Positions 6,890-15,842 of a DNA stretch of 44,681 nucleotides are shown here, piece by piece (position 1 is the first letter of the stretch; every line of letters begins with the position of its first letter). Both the position numbers and the translations under genes were made by a program. The notes below the pieces were generated by a model. That model made no database searches and was not told where the DNA came from. It saw only the letters and a program-made list of their open reading frames with translations. Location of the stretch: positions 1 through 44,681 of the forward strand of contig JAGWVC010000021.1 in NCBI GenBank assembly GCA_018971065.1, in the 5' to 3' direction. The stretch is from Sphingomonadales bacterium (GTDB lineage: Bacteria > Pseudomonadota > Alphaproteobacteria > Sphingomonadales > Sphingomonadaceae).

Positions 6890-8890
6890 TTATGCGGAGT
6901 CTATCGCCAGCCTGCTGCTGCCGATCACATCCGCAATCCGCGCCGGCCGGCCGAACAGGAAGCCCTGCAGTTCGTGGCAGCCGGCCATGCGCAGCATCGT
7001 GGCCTGGCTTTCGGTCTCCACGCCTTCCGCCGTCACGCAGATGTCGAGGCCGTTGGCCAGGTAGACCATGCCGGCGATCAGCATCGGTGCCTTCGGGTCC
7101 TTGCCCAGCCCCACCGCCAGCGACTTGTCGATCTTGATGCCGCTGAACCCGAACGTGCGCAGCGTGCCGATCGAGGCGAAGCCGCTGCCGAAATCGTCCA
7201 GCGCCACGCCCACGCCCATGCTGCGGAACGCCCCGATGGCGCGGTTGGCGCGGTCGGGGTGGTCGATCAGGTAGCCTTCGGTGATCTCGATCTGCAGGCG
7301 CGACGGCGGGAACCGGGTTGCGTGCAGCACCTCGGCCACCTCGCGCTCGAAATCGGGATGGCGGAACTGCGCGGGCGAGATGTTGACGTTCAGGCGCAGG
7401 TCGGCGTGGGGGCGCAGTTCCTCGCAGGCGCGGCGCAGCACGAACAGGCCCAGCGGGTGGATCAGCCCGCTGGTCTCGGCCACATCGATGAAGGCATCGG
7501 GCGGCAGTGGGCCATCGGGACGGCCGGGCCAGCGCACCAGCGCCTCCACCGCCACCACGCCGCCGCTTTTCGCGCTGACCAGCGGCTGGTAGACGACATC
7601 GAATTCGGCGCGATCCAGCCCGCGCCGGATCTCCGCCTCCACCCGCTGCCGCCGCAGCCGCCCGTCGTCGAAGGTGGGGTCATAGACCAGCACCGCCGAC
7701 TTGCCTTCGGCCTTCACGCGGTACATCGCGGTATCGGCGCGGCGCAGCAGTTCGTTCGCGGTCACCGCGTCATCGCCGCCGCCCGAACCGGCAATGCCGA
7801 TGCTGGCACCCACGTGCATGGCGTGGCCGGCAATCGGCAGCGGCAGTGTCAGCCGGTCGCGAATGCGCTCCCCCACGGCCCGCGCCCGCGCGGTCGCTTC
7901 GGCGCATTCGAACAGGATCGCGAACTCGTCACCGCCCATCCGCACCAGCATCGCATCGGGCGGGGTCATCATCGCCAGTTCGGCGGAAAGATAGCGGATC
8001 AGCGCATCGCCCAGCTCGTGGCCGAAATCGTCGTTGATCTTCTTGAACCCGTCGAGATCGGCGAACAGGATCGCCACGCCGTCCTCGCGGCGCTTGCGCC
8101 CGGCCAGCCAGCCCTGGTGCAGGTCCTCCAGCCGCGCGATCAGCGCGCGCCGGTTGGGCAGGCCCGACAGCGCATCGGTCAGCGCGATGCGGCGGTTCTC
8201 GTGGCTCAGCCGCTCGGTCTCCACCTGGCGCAGCCGCAGGTCGCGCTGGGAATGAATCAGCTCGTTGAACGAGCGGTTGTAGCGGTTGAGGATCACCATC
8301 GACCCCACGCCCACCACCGCCATGTTCACCGCCTCCACCCACATCCGCCCGCCATCGGCCAGCAGGAAATAGGCGAAGAACGGCCCGACCCCGATCGTGC
8401 CCACCCGCAACGCCGCAGACCGCACCGGCATCAGGCAGAAGATGCAGGAGACCTGCGTGATCGCCAGGAAGAAGGTCAGGTGCCCCTTCTCGACCGGGTT
8501 GGCATGGGGATAGAGCCAGATGATCCAGCCCATGTAGGTTGCCGCCAGGAACGCCGCCAGCCGCGTCGTCATGCGGATATGGCGCCTGATCTGATCGACG
8601 CTGAATTCGGCATGGCGCCGCTGCCACCACCACAGCCCGCGCGCCACCGTGGTCACGAACAGCACGGCGGGGGCCAGCCGGGCCAGACCGGGCTGCGGGA
8701 TGCCGCGCGACGCCATCGCCACCGTTGCGGCATTGGCTGCCAGGATGAAGTACAGCAGCGGGATCTGCTTCAGAAACGCCTTGAACTGGCCGCGCACGAT
8801 GTCGTCGTCATCCAGCCGCAGCCGAAAGCACTCGCCCAGCGCCACCAGCGCTGTCCGCATCGAAACGACGGAGATCGGCTTCCTGTCCAT
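6890..8890 (-). CDS. Membrane-bound GGDEF-EAL protein (cyclic-di-GMP turnover)
   Basis: A 666-residue protein from ATG 8890. About 150 N-terminal residues form several hydrophobic membrane segments (PLLYFILAANAATVAM, LAAFLAATYMGWIIWLY, FFLAITQVSCIFCLM). A coiled linker precedes the GGDEF domain (GGDEF at 319-323, preceded by LTDALSGLPNRRALI and FADLDGFKKINDDFGH). The EAL domain follows (EAL at 449-451, NVNISPAQF, DDFGSG, IKIDKSL, TAEGVET). Catalytic motifs of both the diguanylate cyclase and the phosphodiesterase look present. The inhibitory RxxD site normally nine residues before GGDEF is absent, so product feedback is not expected. The frame is open to 9019, but upstream residues look non-coding; the start is uncertain because the ribosome site is weak. 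The gene is divergent from a PQQ dehydrogenase. Confidence 0.9.
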   Translation of the reverse strand: MDRKPISVVSMRTALVALGECFRLRLDDDDIVRGQFKAFLKQIPLLYFILAANAATVAMASRGIPQPGLARLAPAVLFVTTVARGLWWWQRRHAEFSVDQIRRHIRMTTRLAAFLAATYMGWIIWLYPHANPVEKGHLTFFLAITQVSCIFCLMPVRSAALRVGTIGVGPFFAYFLLADGGRMWVEAVNMAVVGVGSMVILNRYNRSFNELIHSQRDLRLRQVETERLSHENRRIALTDALSGLPNRRALIARLEDLHQGWLAGRKRREDGVAILFADLDGFKKINDDFGHELGDALIRYLSAELAMMTPPDAMLVRMGGDEFAILFECAEATARARAVGERIRDRLTLPLPIAGHAMHVGASIGIAGSGGGDDAVTANELLRRADTAMYRVKAEGKSAVLVYDPTFDDGRLRRQRVEAEIRRGLDRAEFDVVYQPLVSAKSGGVVAVEALVRWPGRPDGPLPPDAFIDVAETSGLIHPLGLFVLRRACEELRPHADLRLNVNISPAQFRHPDFEREVAEVLHATRFPPSRLQIEITEGYLIDHPDRANRAIGAFRSMGVGVALDDFGSGFASIGTLRTFGFSGIKIDKSLAVGLGKDPKAPMLIAGMVYLANGLDICVTAEGVETESQATMLRMAGCHELQGFLFGRPARIADVIGSSRLAIDSA

Positions 8891-8966
8891 TCTCGCCGGA
8901 ATTCGCACGCAATTTGAAAGATAAGGTAAAACCCGCAGTTGTAATCGCCGCCAAAACGGATCGATT

Positions 8967-8982
8967 TCATGCAACTGCATGA
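8967..8982. promoter_or_regulatory. Perfect inverted repeat in the 314-base divergent spacer
   Basis: TCATGCA-AC-TGCATGA is a perfect 7-bp dyad with a 2-base spacer, the size of a dimeric-repressor operator. A second, shorter dyad (TATTC-N5-GAATA, 8983-8997) follows at once. The site lies in the gene-free spacer 8891-9204 between the GGDEF-EAL gene and the PQQ dehydrogenase gene, about 80 bases upstream of the former. Apart from an AT-rich GATAATATAA patch at 9171-9180, a possible -10 region for the dehydrogenase, nothing else was seen in the spacer. The regulator is unknown. Confidence 0.4.
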
Positions 8983-9204
8983 TATTCATTGCGAATACAT
9001 TGCCCGTGGCCAGAAACATCGGCGCGCACGCCCGTATCGCCCGGCCGGGACAAGCCCCCTGCCGCGCGCGGCGATGCCCCCTTGCCGCCTGCTTCGGCCC
9101 ATGCCTATCCTGCGTTCGCGCCGATGGCGCCGGTCGGACAATTCCGGGCAGGTTTTCCGATCAAACGCCTGATAATATAACAGATATATTCGCGGAGGGG
9201 CTTG

Positions 9205-11481
9205 ATGCAAAACGCCAAGGTGTGGCTGTTCACCGGTCTGCTGCTGCTCGTCGGCGGCACTTTGGCGATCGGCGGTGTGGTTCTGGTCAAGGCGGGGGGC
9301 AGCGCCTACTACCTTGCCACCGGCCTTGCCGTGATCGTCTCGGCAATCGCACTTGTCCGGCGCAAGCCGCTGGCCGCCGCCGCCTATGCCGCGATGCTGG
9401 GCTGGACGCTGCTGTGGGCGCTGTGGGAGGCCGGCTTCGACAGCTGGGCGCTGATGCCGCGCCTGGTCGGCCCCGCCGTGGTCGGCCTGCTGTTCCTCCT
9501 GCCGTCGATCACCCGCGCCACCGGCGCCCCGCGCAAGTGGGTCGCGGTGCCGGCGCTGGCCGCGCTGCTGGTGGTCGCCGCTGCCGTGGTCCGCAGCGAA
9601 ACCGCCGAAAGCGGCCTGCCCGGCGCGACGGCGATCGCCACCGCCGGCCCGACGCAGTGGCCGCACTGGGGCAACTCCATCGGCGGCGCCAAGTTCTCGC
9701 CCGCCACGCAGGTCAACACCGCCAACGTTGCCGGTCTGCGGCCCGCCTGGCGCTACGATTCGAACATCCCCGCCGGCGCGCTGGTCAGCCTGGAAGCCAC
9801 CCCGCTGGCGGCCGATGGCCGGCTGTACATGTGCCTGGAATCGGCCACGATGGTCGCGCTCGATCAGGACACCGGCCACGAAATCTGGCGCTATCGCGGG
9901 CTGCCCGCCGGCTCGCCGTTCCTGGGCTGGAAGTGCCGTGGCGCCGCCTATGCCGCCACCGCCGCCGCGCAATGCCCGCGCCGCCTGTTCATCACCACCA
10001 GCGGCGGCCAGCTCACCGCGCTCGACGCCGACACCGGCAAGCCGTGCGATGGTTTCGCCAGCCACGGCACCGCCGACCTGCGCGTGGGCATGGGCGACAT
10101 GGCACCCGATGCGGCGCTGCCCACCTCGCCGCCCACGCTGGTCGATGGCGTCGTCGTCGTCGGCCAGAGCATCAGCGATTTCGGCAGCTTCGACAGCCCC
10201 TCGGGCGTCATTCGCGGCTACGACGCGGTGACCGGCCAGCTCAAATGGGCGTGGGACGCCGGCCGCCCCGGCCAGACCCTGCTGAAGCCGGGCGAGACTT
10301 ACACCCGCGACACCCCCAATGCCTGGGGCGTGTTCAGCGGCGACGAGGCGCTGGGCCTGGTCTACGTCGGCCTGGGCAATTCGCCGCCCGATTACTGGTC
10401 GGGCCGCCGCAGCAAGGTGGCCGACGATTTCACCGATAACCTTGTCGCCATCGATGTGAGAACCGGCCTGCCGCGCTGGAGCTTCCGCACCGTCAACCAC
10501 GACCTGTGGGATTACGACATCGCCGCGCAGTCGGTGGCGTTCGACCTGCCCGATGGCCGCCCGGCGCTGGTCATCCCCACCAAGCGCGGCCAGATGTTCG
10601 TGCTGGACCGCCGCACCGGCCAGCCGATCGACCGCGTGGTGGAAAGGCCGGTGCCGCAGGGCAACATCCCCGGCAACCCCACCGCCGCCACCCAGCCCTA
10701 CACCACCGGCTTCGCCCCGGTGTCGGGCGACGACCTGACCGAACGGATGATGTGGGGGCTGACCCCGCTGGACCAGATGGCCTGTCGCATCAGCTTCCGC
10801 CGCGCCAACTACCAGGGCCAGTTCACGCCGATCCTCGACCGCTGGAGCCTGACCTACCCGGCGGTGGGCGGCGGTATCAACTGGGGCAGCGTGTCAATCG
10901 ATCCGCAGCGCGGCGTGCTGGTGGTCAACACGCTGCACCTCGCCAACCTCAACCGGCTGGAGCAGCAGACGAAGGAAAAGCCGGTGAAGGGCGGGTTCGA
11001 GGGCGGCGTGCTGCACTTCCCGATGGCCGGCGCGCCTTATTCGCTGGCGCAGTTCCCGTTCTTCTCGCCGCTGTTCGCGCCGTGCCAGCAGCCACCTTAT
11101 GAAAAAATCTGGGCGTTCGACATTAGCACCCGCAAGCTTCGCTGGTCGAAACCGCTGGGCACGGCGGAGGAATCCGGCCCGTTCGGCCTGGCCTTCCACC
11201 TGCCGCTGCGGCTGGGCGCGCCGGGCATGGGCGGATCGATGACCACGGCGGGCGGCCTGACCTTCATCGCCGCCACGCAGGACCGTCACTTGCGCGCGTT
11301 CGACACCGGCAACGGCCGCGAACTGTGGCGCGCGAAGCTGCCGGCGGTGGGCGGGGCGAACCCGATGAGCTACGTCAGCGCGAAGACCGGCCGGCAGTAT
11401 GTGGTCATCGCCGCCGGGGGCCACTTCGCGGTGCCGGGACCGAAGGCCAGCGCGGTGATCGCTTACGCCCTGCCGAAATAA
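9205..11481 (+). CDS. Membrane-bound PQQ-dependent dehydrogenase (glucose/quinate/shikimate family)
   Basis: A 758-residue quinoprotein. The N-terminal 140 or so residues contain four to five transmembrane helices (VWLFTGLLLLVGGTLAIGGV, ATGLAVIVSAIALV and others), which take electrons to ubiquinone. The rest is an eight-bladed periplasmic PQQ propeller, starting with WPHWGNSIGGAKFSPATQVN and carrying repeated W-motifs such as LDQDTGHEIWRYRG, YDAVTGQLKWAWDAG and FDTGNGRELWRAKLP. It matches membrane glucose dehydrogenase (Gcd), about 800 residues, which oxidises sugars in the periplasm; quinate or shikimate are alternatives. GGAGGGG at 9194-9200 points to ATG 9205; a TTG directly before is in frame. 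No pqq biosynthesis genes are in the window, so the cofactor must be made elsewhere or taken up. Confidence 0.9.
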   Translation: MQNAKVWLFTGLLLLVGGTLAIGGVVLVKAGGSAYYLATGLAVIVSAIALVRRKPLAAAAYAAMLGWTLLWALWEAGFDSWALMPRLVGPAVVGLLFLLPSITRATGAPRKWVAVPALAALLVVAAAVVRSETAESGLPGATAIATAGPTQWPHWGNSIGGAKFSPATQVNTANVAGLRPAWRYDSNIPAGALVSLEATPLAADGRLYMCLESATMVALDQDTGHEIWRYRGLPAGSPFLGWKCRGAAYAATAAAQCPRRLFITTSGGQLTALDADTGKPCDGFASHGTADLRVGMGDMAPDAALPTSPPTLVDGVVVVGQSISDFGSFDSPSGVIRGYDAVTGQLKWAWDAGRPGQTLLKPGETYTRDTPNAWGVFSGDEALGLVYVGLGNSPPDYWSGRRSKVADDFTDNLVAIDVRTGLPRWSFRTVNHDLWDYDIAAQSVAFDLPDGRPALVIPTKRGQMFVLDRRTGQPIDRVVERPVPQGNIPGNPTAATQPYTTGFAPVSGDDLTERMMWGLTPLDQMACRISFRRANYQGQFTPILDRWSLTYPAVGGGINWGSVSIDPQRGVLVVNTLHLANLNRLEQQTKEKPVKGGFEGGVLHFPMAGAPYSLAQFPFFSPLFAPCQQPPYEKIWAFDISTRKLRWSKPLGTAEESGPFGLAFHLPLRLGAPGMGGSMTTAGGLTFIAATQDRHLRAFDTGNGRELWRAKLPAVGGANPMSYVSAKTGRQYVVIAAGGHFAVPGPKASAVIAYALPK

Positions 11482-11515
11482 CCCCTCCCCGCCGGGGAGG
11501 CGGTTATCCGGAATA

Positions 11516-11806
11516 TCACCGCCGGCAACCGTGCCGCGCGCGGGTGTGCTGCTTGTCGAGGTGGCGGCCCAGCAGCGCGCCGCCGACGCCGCCGGCCACG
11601 GTGCCCACGGTGCCGCCCAGCGCGTTGCCGATCAGCGCGCCGCCGACGCCGCCGCCGATCGTGCCCACCGCGCCGTTGCCGCCGCTGCAATCGCGGTAAT
11701 AGGTGGCGCGGTGCGCGTAATGCCGCCGCGCCATCGCGGTTTCGGGCACCAGCATCGGCACCGAGGCGACCAGTGCCAGACCGGCAAGAACCAGCTTCTT
11801 CTTCAT
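11516..11806 (-). CDS. Small glycine-zipper envelope protein with signal peptide
   Basis: A 96-residue protein. Residues 1-26 are a signal peptide (MKKKLVLAGLALVASVPMLV, cleavage near AMA|RR). A short Arg/Tyr/Cys segment (THYRDCSGGNG-like) follows. Residues about 47-82 form a glycine-zipper hairpin (GTIGGGVGGALIGNALGG then GTVAGGVGGALLGRHLD), as in the 17-kDa surface antigen/glycine-zipper 2TM family. Such proteins insert a two-helix hairpin in the outer envelope. AGGAG sits seven bases before ATG 11806. The frame extends far upstream but nothing there looks coding. It lies alone between a PQQ dehydrogenase (convergent) and an RNase H-like gene (divergent). The specific role is unknown. Confidence 0.8.
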   Translation of the reverse strand: MKKKLVLAGLALVASVPMLVPETAMARRHYAHRATYYRDCSGGNGAVGTIGGGVGGALIGNALGGTVGTVAGGVGGALLGRHLDKQHTRARHGCRR

Positions 11807-11941
11807 CGCAAACTCCTGAATTGTCCGGCCCGCACCCATGCGCAGCCGCTCTTGCCACCCAAACGTGCAGGAGTGGACGCTGTTCCCGCCGTCCGCGCGC
11901 TTGCGTTGCATCGGAAACCGGGCAATCTCGCCCCCGTTGCC

Positions 11942-12811
11942 ATGACCGCCACCCGCTTCCACCACTTCGCCGCGATCGACTGGTCCGGTGCCGCCGGCGA
12001 ACGCCACGCCGGGATAGCCGTCGCGCTGTGCGAAGCGGGGCATGGCGCGCCCCGGCTTGTTCATCCCCATCGCCGCTGGTCCCGCCCGGAAGTGCTGGAA
12101 TGGCTCATCACCGACCTGCCGCCGCACACCCTCGTCGGGCTGGACCTGGGCATCAGCCTGCCGTTCGCGGACGCCGGCGCGTTCTTTCCGGGTTGGGACC
12201 GCACCCCCGCCAGTGCCCGCGCGCTGTGGGCACTGGTTGAGGAAATCTGCGCCGCCGATCCGCATTTCGGCGTCACCAGCTTCATCGATCACCGCGATGC
12301 GACGCGCCATTTCCGTTGCCACGGCGGGCGCCAGGGCGACCTGTTTCCGCCCGGCATGGGCCGCCTGCGCCGCACCGAACATGCCCAGCGCGCGCTGGGG
12401 CTGCGCCCGACCAGCAATTTCAACCTTGTCGGCGCGGCACAGGTGGGCAAGTCCAGCCTTTCCGGAATGCGCCTGCTGCACCGCCTGCCCGCGCACCTGC
12501 CGGTCTGGCCGATCGACCCCCTTCCCGCCACCGGCAGCGTCGTCACCGAAATCTACACCAGCCTTGCCGCGATTGCCGCCGGCCGCCCCGCCGCGCGCAG
12601 CAAGATGCGCAACGTGGCCGAACTGAACGAGGCCCTCACCAACCTTGGCAGCGCCCCCGTCCCCGGCGGCGGCGCGATCGCCGATCACGCCAGCGACGCG
12701 CTGGTCACCGCCGCCTGGCTGCGGCGCGACCATGCCCGGCCGGAACTGTGGCACCCGCCGGGCCTGTCCGACGTCGCGCAAACCGAGGGCTGGACCTTCG
12801 GGGCCATCTGA
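11942..12811 (+). CDS. Conserved hypothetical protein, RNase H-like fold (DUF429-like)
   Basis: A 289-residue cytoplasmic protein with four acidic positions arranged as in RNase H-like nucleases of the DUF429 type. They are AIDWSGA near residue 11, LVGLDLGISLPF near 62-73, VVTEIYTSLAA near 200, and DHASDALVTAAWL near 245-256. The Asp...Asp...Glu...Asp pattern is seen in the sequence; nuclease activity is inference. ATG 11942 follows a poor ribosome site; the frame is open upstream but without coding character. No signal peptide. A tandem repeat and tRNA-Thr follow. The tRNA promoter may lie in the last bases of this gene (see repeat entry). Confidence 0.65.
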   Translation: MTATRFHHFAAIDWSGAAGERHAGIAVALCEAGHGAPRLVHPHRRWSRPEVLEWLITDLPPHTLVGLDLGISLPFADAGAFFPGWDRTPASARALWALVEEICAADPHFGVTSFIDHRDATRHFRCHGGRQGDLFPPGMGRLRRTEHAQRALGLRPTSNFNLVGAAQVGKSSLSGMRLLHRLPAHLPVWPIDPLPATGSVVTEIYTSLAAIAAGRPAARSKMRNVAELNEALTNLGSAPVPGGGAIADHASDALVTAAWLRRDHARPELWHPPGLSDVAQTEGWTFGAI

Positions 12812-12829
12812 CGCTAAAGGCGCTCACGC

Positions 12830-12947
12830 GAGTATCGCGCCACAAGCGAGAACCGGTTTTGGGGTTTCGCGATGCGACCAGACATTGGGAGTATCGCGCC
12901 AAAAGTGGGAACCGGTTTTGGCTTTTCGCGATGCGACCAGACATTGT
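12830..12947. repeat. Two tandem copies of a 59-bp palindromic intergenic repeat, abutting tRNA-Thr
   Basis: Copies at 12830-12888 and 12889-12947 are head-to-tail and differ at only a handful of positions. Each begins GAGTATCGCGCCA, has AACCGGTTTTGG in the middle and ends GCGATGCGACCAGACATTG. Within a unit, ATCGCGCCAAAA pairs with TTTTGG...TCGCGAT to give an imperfect hairpin. This resembles the short palindromic repeats scattered in alphaproteobacterial intergenic regions (recollection, not searched). The second copy ends two bases before the tRNA. Confidence 0.8.
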
Positions 12948-12949
12948 GC

Positions 12950-13025
<76 letters not shown>

Positions 13026-13047
13026 TTTCCCGAGGGACCGCCCGTCG

Positions 13048-14658
13048 ATGCTGCGCCTCTCCGGCCTGACCCTGCCGCTGGACCATCCGCCCGAAGCCAT
13101 CGCGGCTGCCGCCTGTGTGCGTCTGGGCATCGCGGCGGATCGCCTGAAGGGCCACACCGTGTTCAAGCGCGGCAACGATGCCCGCCGCCGCAACAACGTC
13201 CTGCTGGTCTATACGCTGGACCTCGACATCGTCGATGAAGCCGAAGTGCTGGCCCGCTTTCCGGCGGACAAGGACCTGCGGCCCACGCCCGACATGGCCT
13301 ACCACTTCGTCACCCGCGCGCCCGAAGGCTGGCAGGGCCTGCGCCCGGTCGTCATCGGTGCCGGGCCGTGCGGGCTGTTGGCGGCGCTGGTGCTGGCGCA
13401 GATGGGCTTCCGGCCGATCATCGTCGAGCGCGGCAAGATCGTCCGCCAGCGCACCAAGGACACCTGGGCGCTGTGGCGCCGCAGCGAGCTGAACCCCGAC
13501 AGCAACGTGCAATTCGGCGAAGGCGGCGCCGGCACGTTCTCTGACGGCAAGCTCTATTGCCGGGTGAAGGACCCGCGCTTCCTGGGCCGCAAGGTGCTGG
13601 AGGAGTTCGTCAAGGCCGGCGCGCCCGACGACATCCTGTGGCAGGCGCACCCGCACATCGGCACGTTCCGGCTGGTGACGATGGTCGAATCGATCCGCGC
13701 CACCATCGAGGAACTGGGCGGCGAATATCGCTGGCAGACGCGGGTGGACGATATCGAGCTGGACGGCGCGCATCGCCTGCGCGGGCTGCACCTGTCGGAC
13801 GGCAGCTTCCTGGAGGCCGATCACGTCGTGCTGGCGGTGGGGCACAGCGCCCGGCCGACGTTTGAGATGCTACACCGTCGCGGCGTGCATATCGAGGCCA
13901 AGCCGTTCTCGATCGGGGTGCGGATCGAGCATCCGCAAAGCTGGGTGGATCAGGCCCGCTATGGCCAATGCGCCGGGCACCCGGACCTGGGCGCGGCGGC
14001 CTATGCGCTGTCGCACCACTGCGCGAACCAGCGCACGGTCTACAGCTTCTGCATGTGCCCCGGCGGGCGCGTGGTGGCGGCCACTTCGGAGGAAGGCCGC
14101 GTCGTCACCAACGGCATGAGCCAGTATTCGCGCGCCGAATTCAATGCCAACTCCGGGCTGGTGGTGGGCATCGACCCGGCGCGCGACTATCCCGATGGGC
14201 CGCTGGCGGGCATCGCCTTCCAGCGCAAATGGGAATCGCTGGCGTATGATGCCGGCGGCGGGGCATACCGGGCGCCAGGGCAGCGGGTGGAGGATTTCCT
14301 TGCCGGACGGCCATCGGTGGCGCTGGGTGAAGTGGCCCCGTCGTACAAGCCGGGGGTGACGATGACCGATCTGGCGCGCTGCCTGCCCGATTTCGCCGTG
14401 GAAGCCATGCGCGAGGCGCTGCCGGTGTTCGGCCGCCAGATCGCCCGTTACGACCATCCGGATGTGGTGATGACCGGGGTGGAAACGCGCACCTCCTCCC
14501 CCATCCGCATTACGCGGGGGCCGGACATGCAGAGCCTGAACACGCCCGGGCTTTATCCCGCCGGTGAAGGCGCGGGCTATGCCGGCGGCATCCTGTCGGC
14601 CGCGATCGACGGGATCAGGATGGCCGAGGCTGTCGCCACCAGCATCGTCAGCCGGTGA
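13048..14658 (+). CDS. Uncharacterised FAD-dependent dehydrogenase (COG2509-type)
   Basis: A 536-residue flavoprotein. An N-terminal domain of about 95 residues (LRLSGLTLPLDHPPEAIAAA; TVFKRGNDARRRNN, the RNA-binding-like region typical of this group) precedes an FAD Rossmann motif, VVIGAGPCGLLAALVLAQMG, near residue 106. Then come GEGGAGTFSDGKLY, an AVGHSARPTF strand motif, and a C-terminal FAD contact (GLYPAGEGAGYAGGILSAAI). It likely binds FAD and perhaps NAD(P)H; the substrate is unknown. A GAGGGA ribosome site precedes ATG 13048, and the start lies 22 bases after tRNA-Thr. The stop overlaps the GTG start of the next flavoprotein by four bases, so the two are translationally coupled and may work together. 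Confidence 0.88.
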   Translation: MLRLSGLTLPLDHPPEAIAAAACVRLGIAADRLKGHTVFKRGNDARRRNNVLLVYTLDLDIVDEAEVLARFPADKDLRPTPDMAYHFVTRAPEGWQGLRPVVIGAGPCGLLAALVLAQMGFRPIIVERGKIVRQRTKDTWALWRRSELNPDSNVQFGEGGAGTFSDGKLYCRVKDPRFLGRKVLEEFVKAGAPDDILWQAHPHIGTFRLVTMVESIRATIEELGGEYRWQTRVDDIELDGAHRLRGLHLSDGSFLEADHVVLAVGHSARPTFEMLHRRGVHIEAKPFSIGVRIEHPQSWVDQARYGQCAGHPDLGAAAYALSHHCANQRTVYSFCMCPGGRVVAATSEEGRVVTNGMSQYSRAEFNANSGLVVGIDPARDYPDGPLAGIAFQRKWESLAYDAGGGAYRAPGQRVEDFLAGRPSVALGEVAPSYKPGVTMTDLARCLPDFAVEAMREALPVFGRQIARYDHPDVVMTGVETRTSSPIRITRGPDMQSLNTPGLYPAGEGAGYAGGILSAAIDGIRMAEAVATSIVSR

Positions 14659-15824
14659 ATGCCGGGGTAAACTGGGACGCCATCGTCATCGGCGCGGGTG
14701 CGGCCGGCATGATGTGCGCGATGACGGCCGGCGCGCGCGGCAAGCGCGTGCTGCTGCTGGACCATGCCGACGAGCCGGGGCGCAAGATCGTGATCTCGGG
14801 CGGCGGGCGGTGCAATTTCACCAACCTGCACACCGCGCCCGATCGCTATCTTTCGGCCAACCCGCATTTCGCGAAGTCGGCGCTGAGCCGCTATAGCCCA
14901 CGCGATTTCCTCGATCTGGTGGAACGGCACGGCATCGCCTGGCACGAAAAGACGCTGGGGCAACTGTTCTGCGACGGATCGGCAAAGCAGATCGTGGCGA
15001 TGCTGGTGGACGAATGCCGGGCCGCGGGGGTGACGTTCGCGTTCGGCGCACCGGTGCCCGCGATCGAGCATGGCGATGGCCTGTTTCGCGTGGGCCAGCA
15101 TGGCGCCCCGGCCCTGGTGCTGGCCTGTGGCGGGCCGTCGATCCCCAAGCTGGGCGCGACCGGCTTTGCCTATGATGTGGCACGGCGGTTCGGCCTCGCG
15201 GTGGTGCAGCCGCGCCCGGCGCTGGTGCCGCTGACGCTGGGTGAGGACGAGGCGCTGTTCCGATCGCTGTCCGGGGTGTCCGCCGAAGTCGTGGTGCGCT
15301 GGCAGAAGGCGCGGTTTCGCGAGGCGGCGCTGTTCACGCATCGCGGGCTTTCGGGGCCGGCGATGCTGCAGATTTCCTCGTACTGGCAGCACCGCACGCC
15401 GATTGCGGTGGATTTCCTGCCCGATGCCGGTGCCGACTGGCTGCTGGCCGCCAAGCGCGAGCGGCCGCGCGTGGCGCTGCGCCGGGTGTTGGGCGAGCAA
15501 TTGCCCGAGCGGCTGGCCGATGCGCTGCTGGAGCGGCTGGCGCTGGCGGGCGAGTTGGGCGCGCTGAGCGACAAGGCGCTGCGGGCCATGCAGGCGCGGC
15601 TGGCGGACTGGCCGTTCAGCCCCAGCGGGACCGAGGGCTATGCCAAGGCAGAAGTGACCGCCGGGGGCATTGCCACGGCCGGGCTGTCGTCGCAGACAAT
15701 GGCGGCGCGAAACCTGCCGGGGCTTTACGCGATCGGCGAGGCGGTGGACGTGACCGGCTGGCTGGGCGGCTACAATTTCCAGTGGGCCTGGGCCAGCGGC
15801 CATGCGGCGGGGATGGCGCTGTAG
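14655..15824 (+). CDS. HI0933-family FAD-dependent oxidoreductase
   Basis: A 389-residue flavoprotein of the HI0933/YhiN family (TIGR00275 type). Motifs: Rossmann AIVIGAGAAGMMCAMTAG (10-27), the family signature GRKIVISGGGRCNFTNLH near 46-63, GQLFCDGSAKQI, ALVLACGGPSIPKLGATGF, and the C-terminal GGIATAGLSSQTM...GLYAIGEAVDVTGWLGGYNFQWAWASG. The reaction is not established for the family. Start GTG 14655 overlaps the upstream stop (GTGA). A phosphotransferase-like gene starts 18 bases after the end, so 13048-17147 probably forms one three-gene operon. Confidence 0.9.
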   Translation: MNAGVNWDAIVIGAGAAGMMCAMTAGARGKRVLLLDHADEPGRKIVISGGGRCNFTNLHTAPDRYLSANPHFAKSALSRYSPRDFLDLVERHGIAWHEKTLGQLFCDGSAKQIVAMLVDECRAAGVTFAFGAPVPAIEHGDGLFRVGQHGAPALVLACGGPSIPKLGATGFAYDVARRFGLAVVQPRPALVPLTLGEDEALFRSLSGVSAEVVVRWQKARFREAALFTHRGLSGPAMLQISSYWQHRTPIAVDFLPDAGADWLLAAKRERPRVALRRVLGEQLPERLADALLERLALAGELGALSDKALRAMQARLADWPFSPSGTEGYAKAEVTAGGIATAGLSSQTMAARNLPGLYAIGEAVDVTGWLGGYNFQWAWASGHAAGMAL

Positions 15825-15842
15825 AACGGGAGACGACCTGCG

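Noticed and set aside
7000..8917. Long plus-strand open frames across the GGDEF-EAL gene
   Set aside because: His/Arg/Gln-rich shadow sequence typical of antisense frames in high-GC DNA, while the minus strand encodes clear catalytic motifs.
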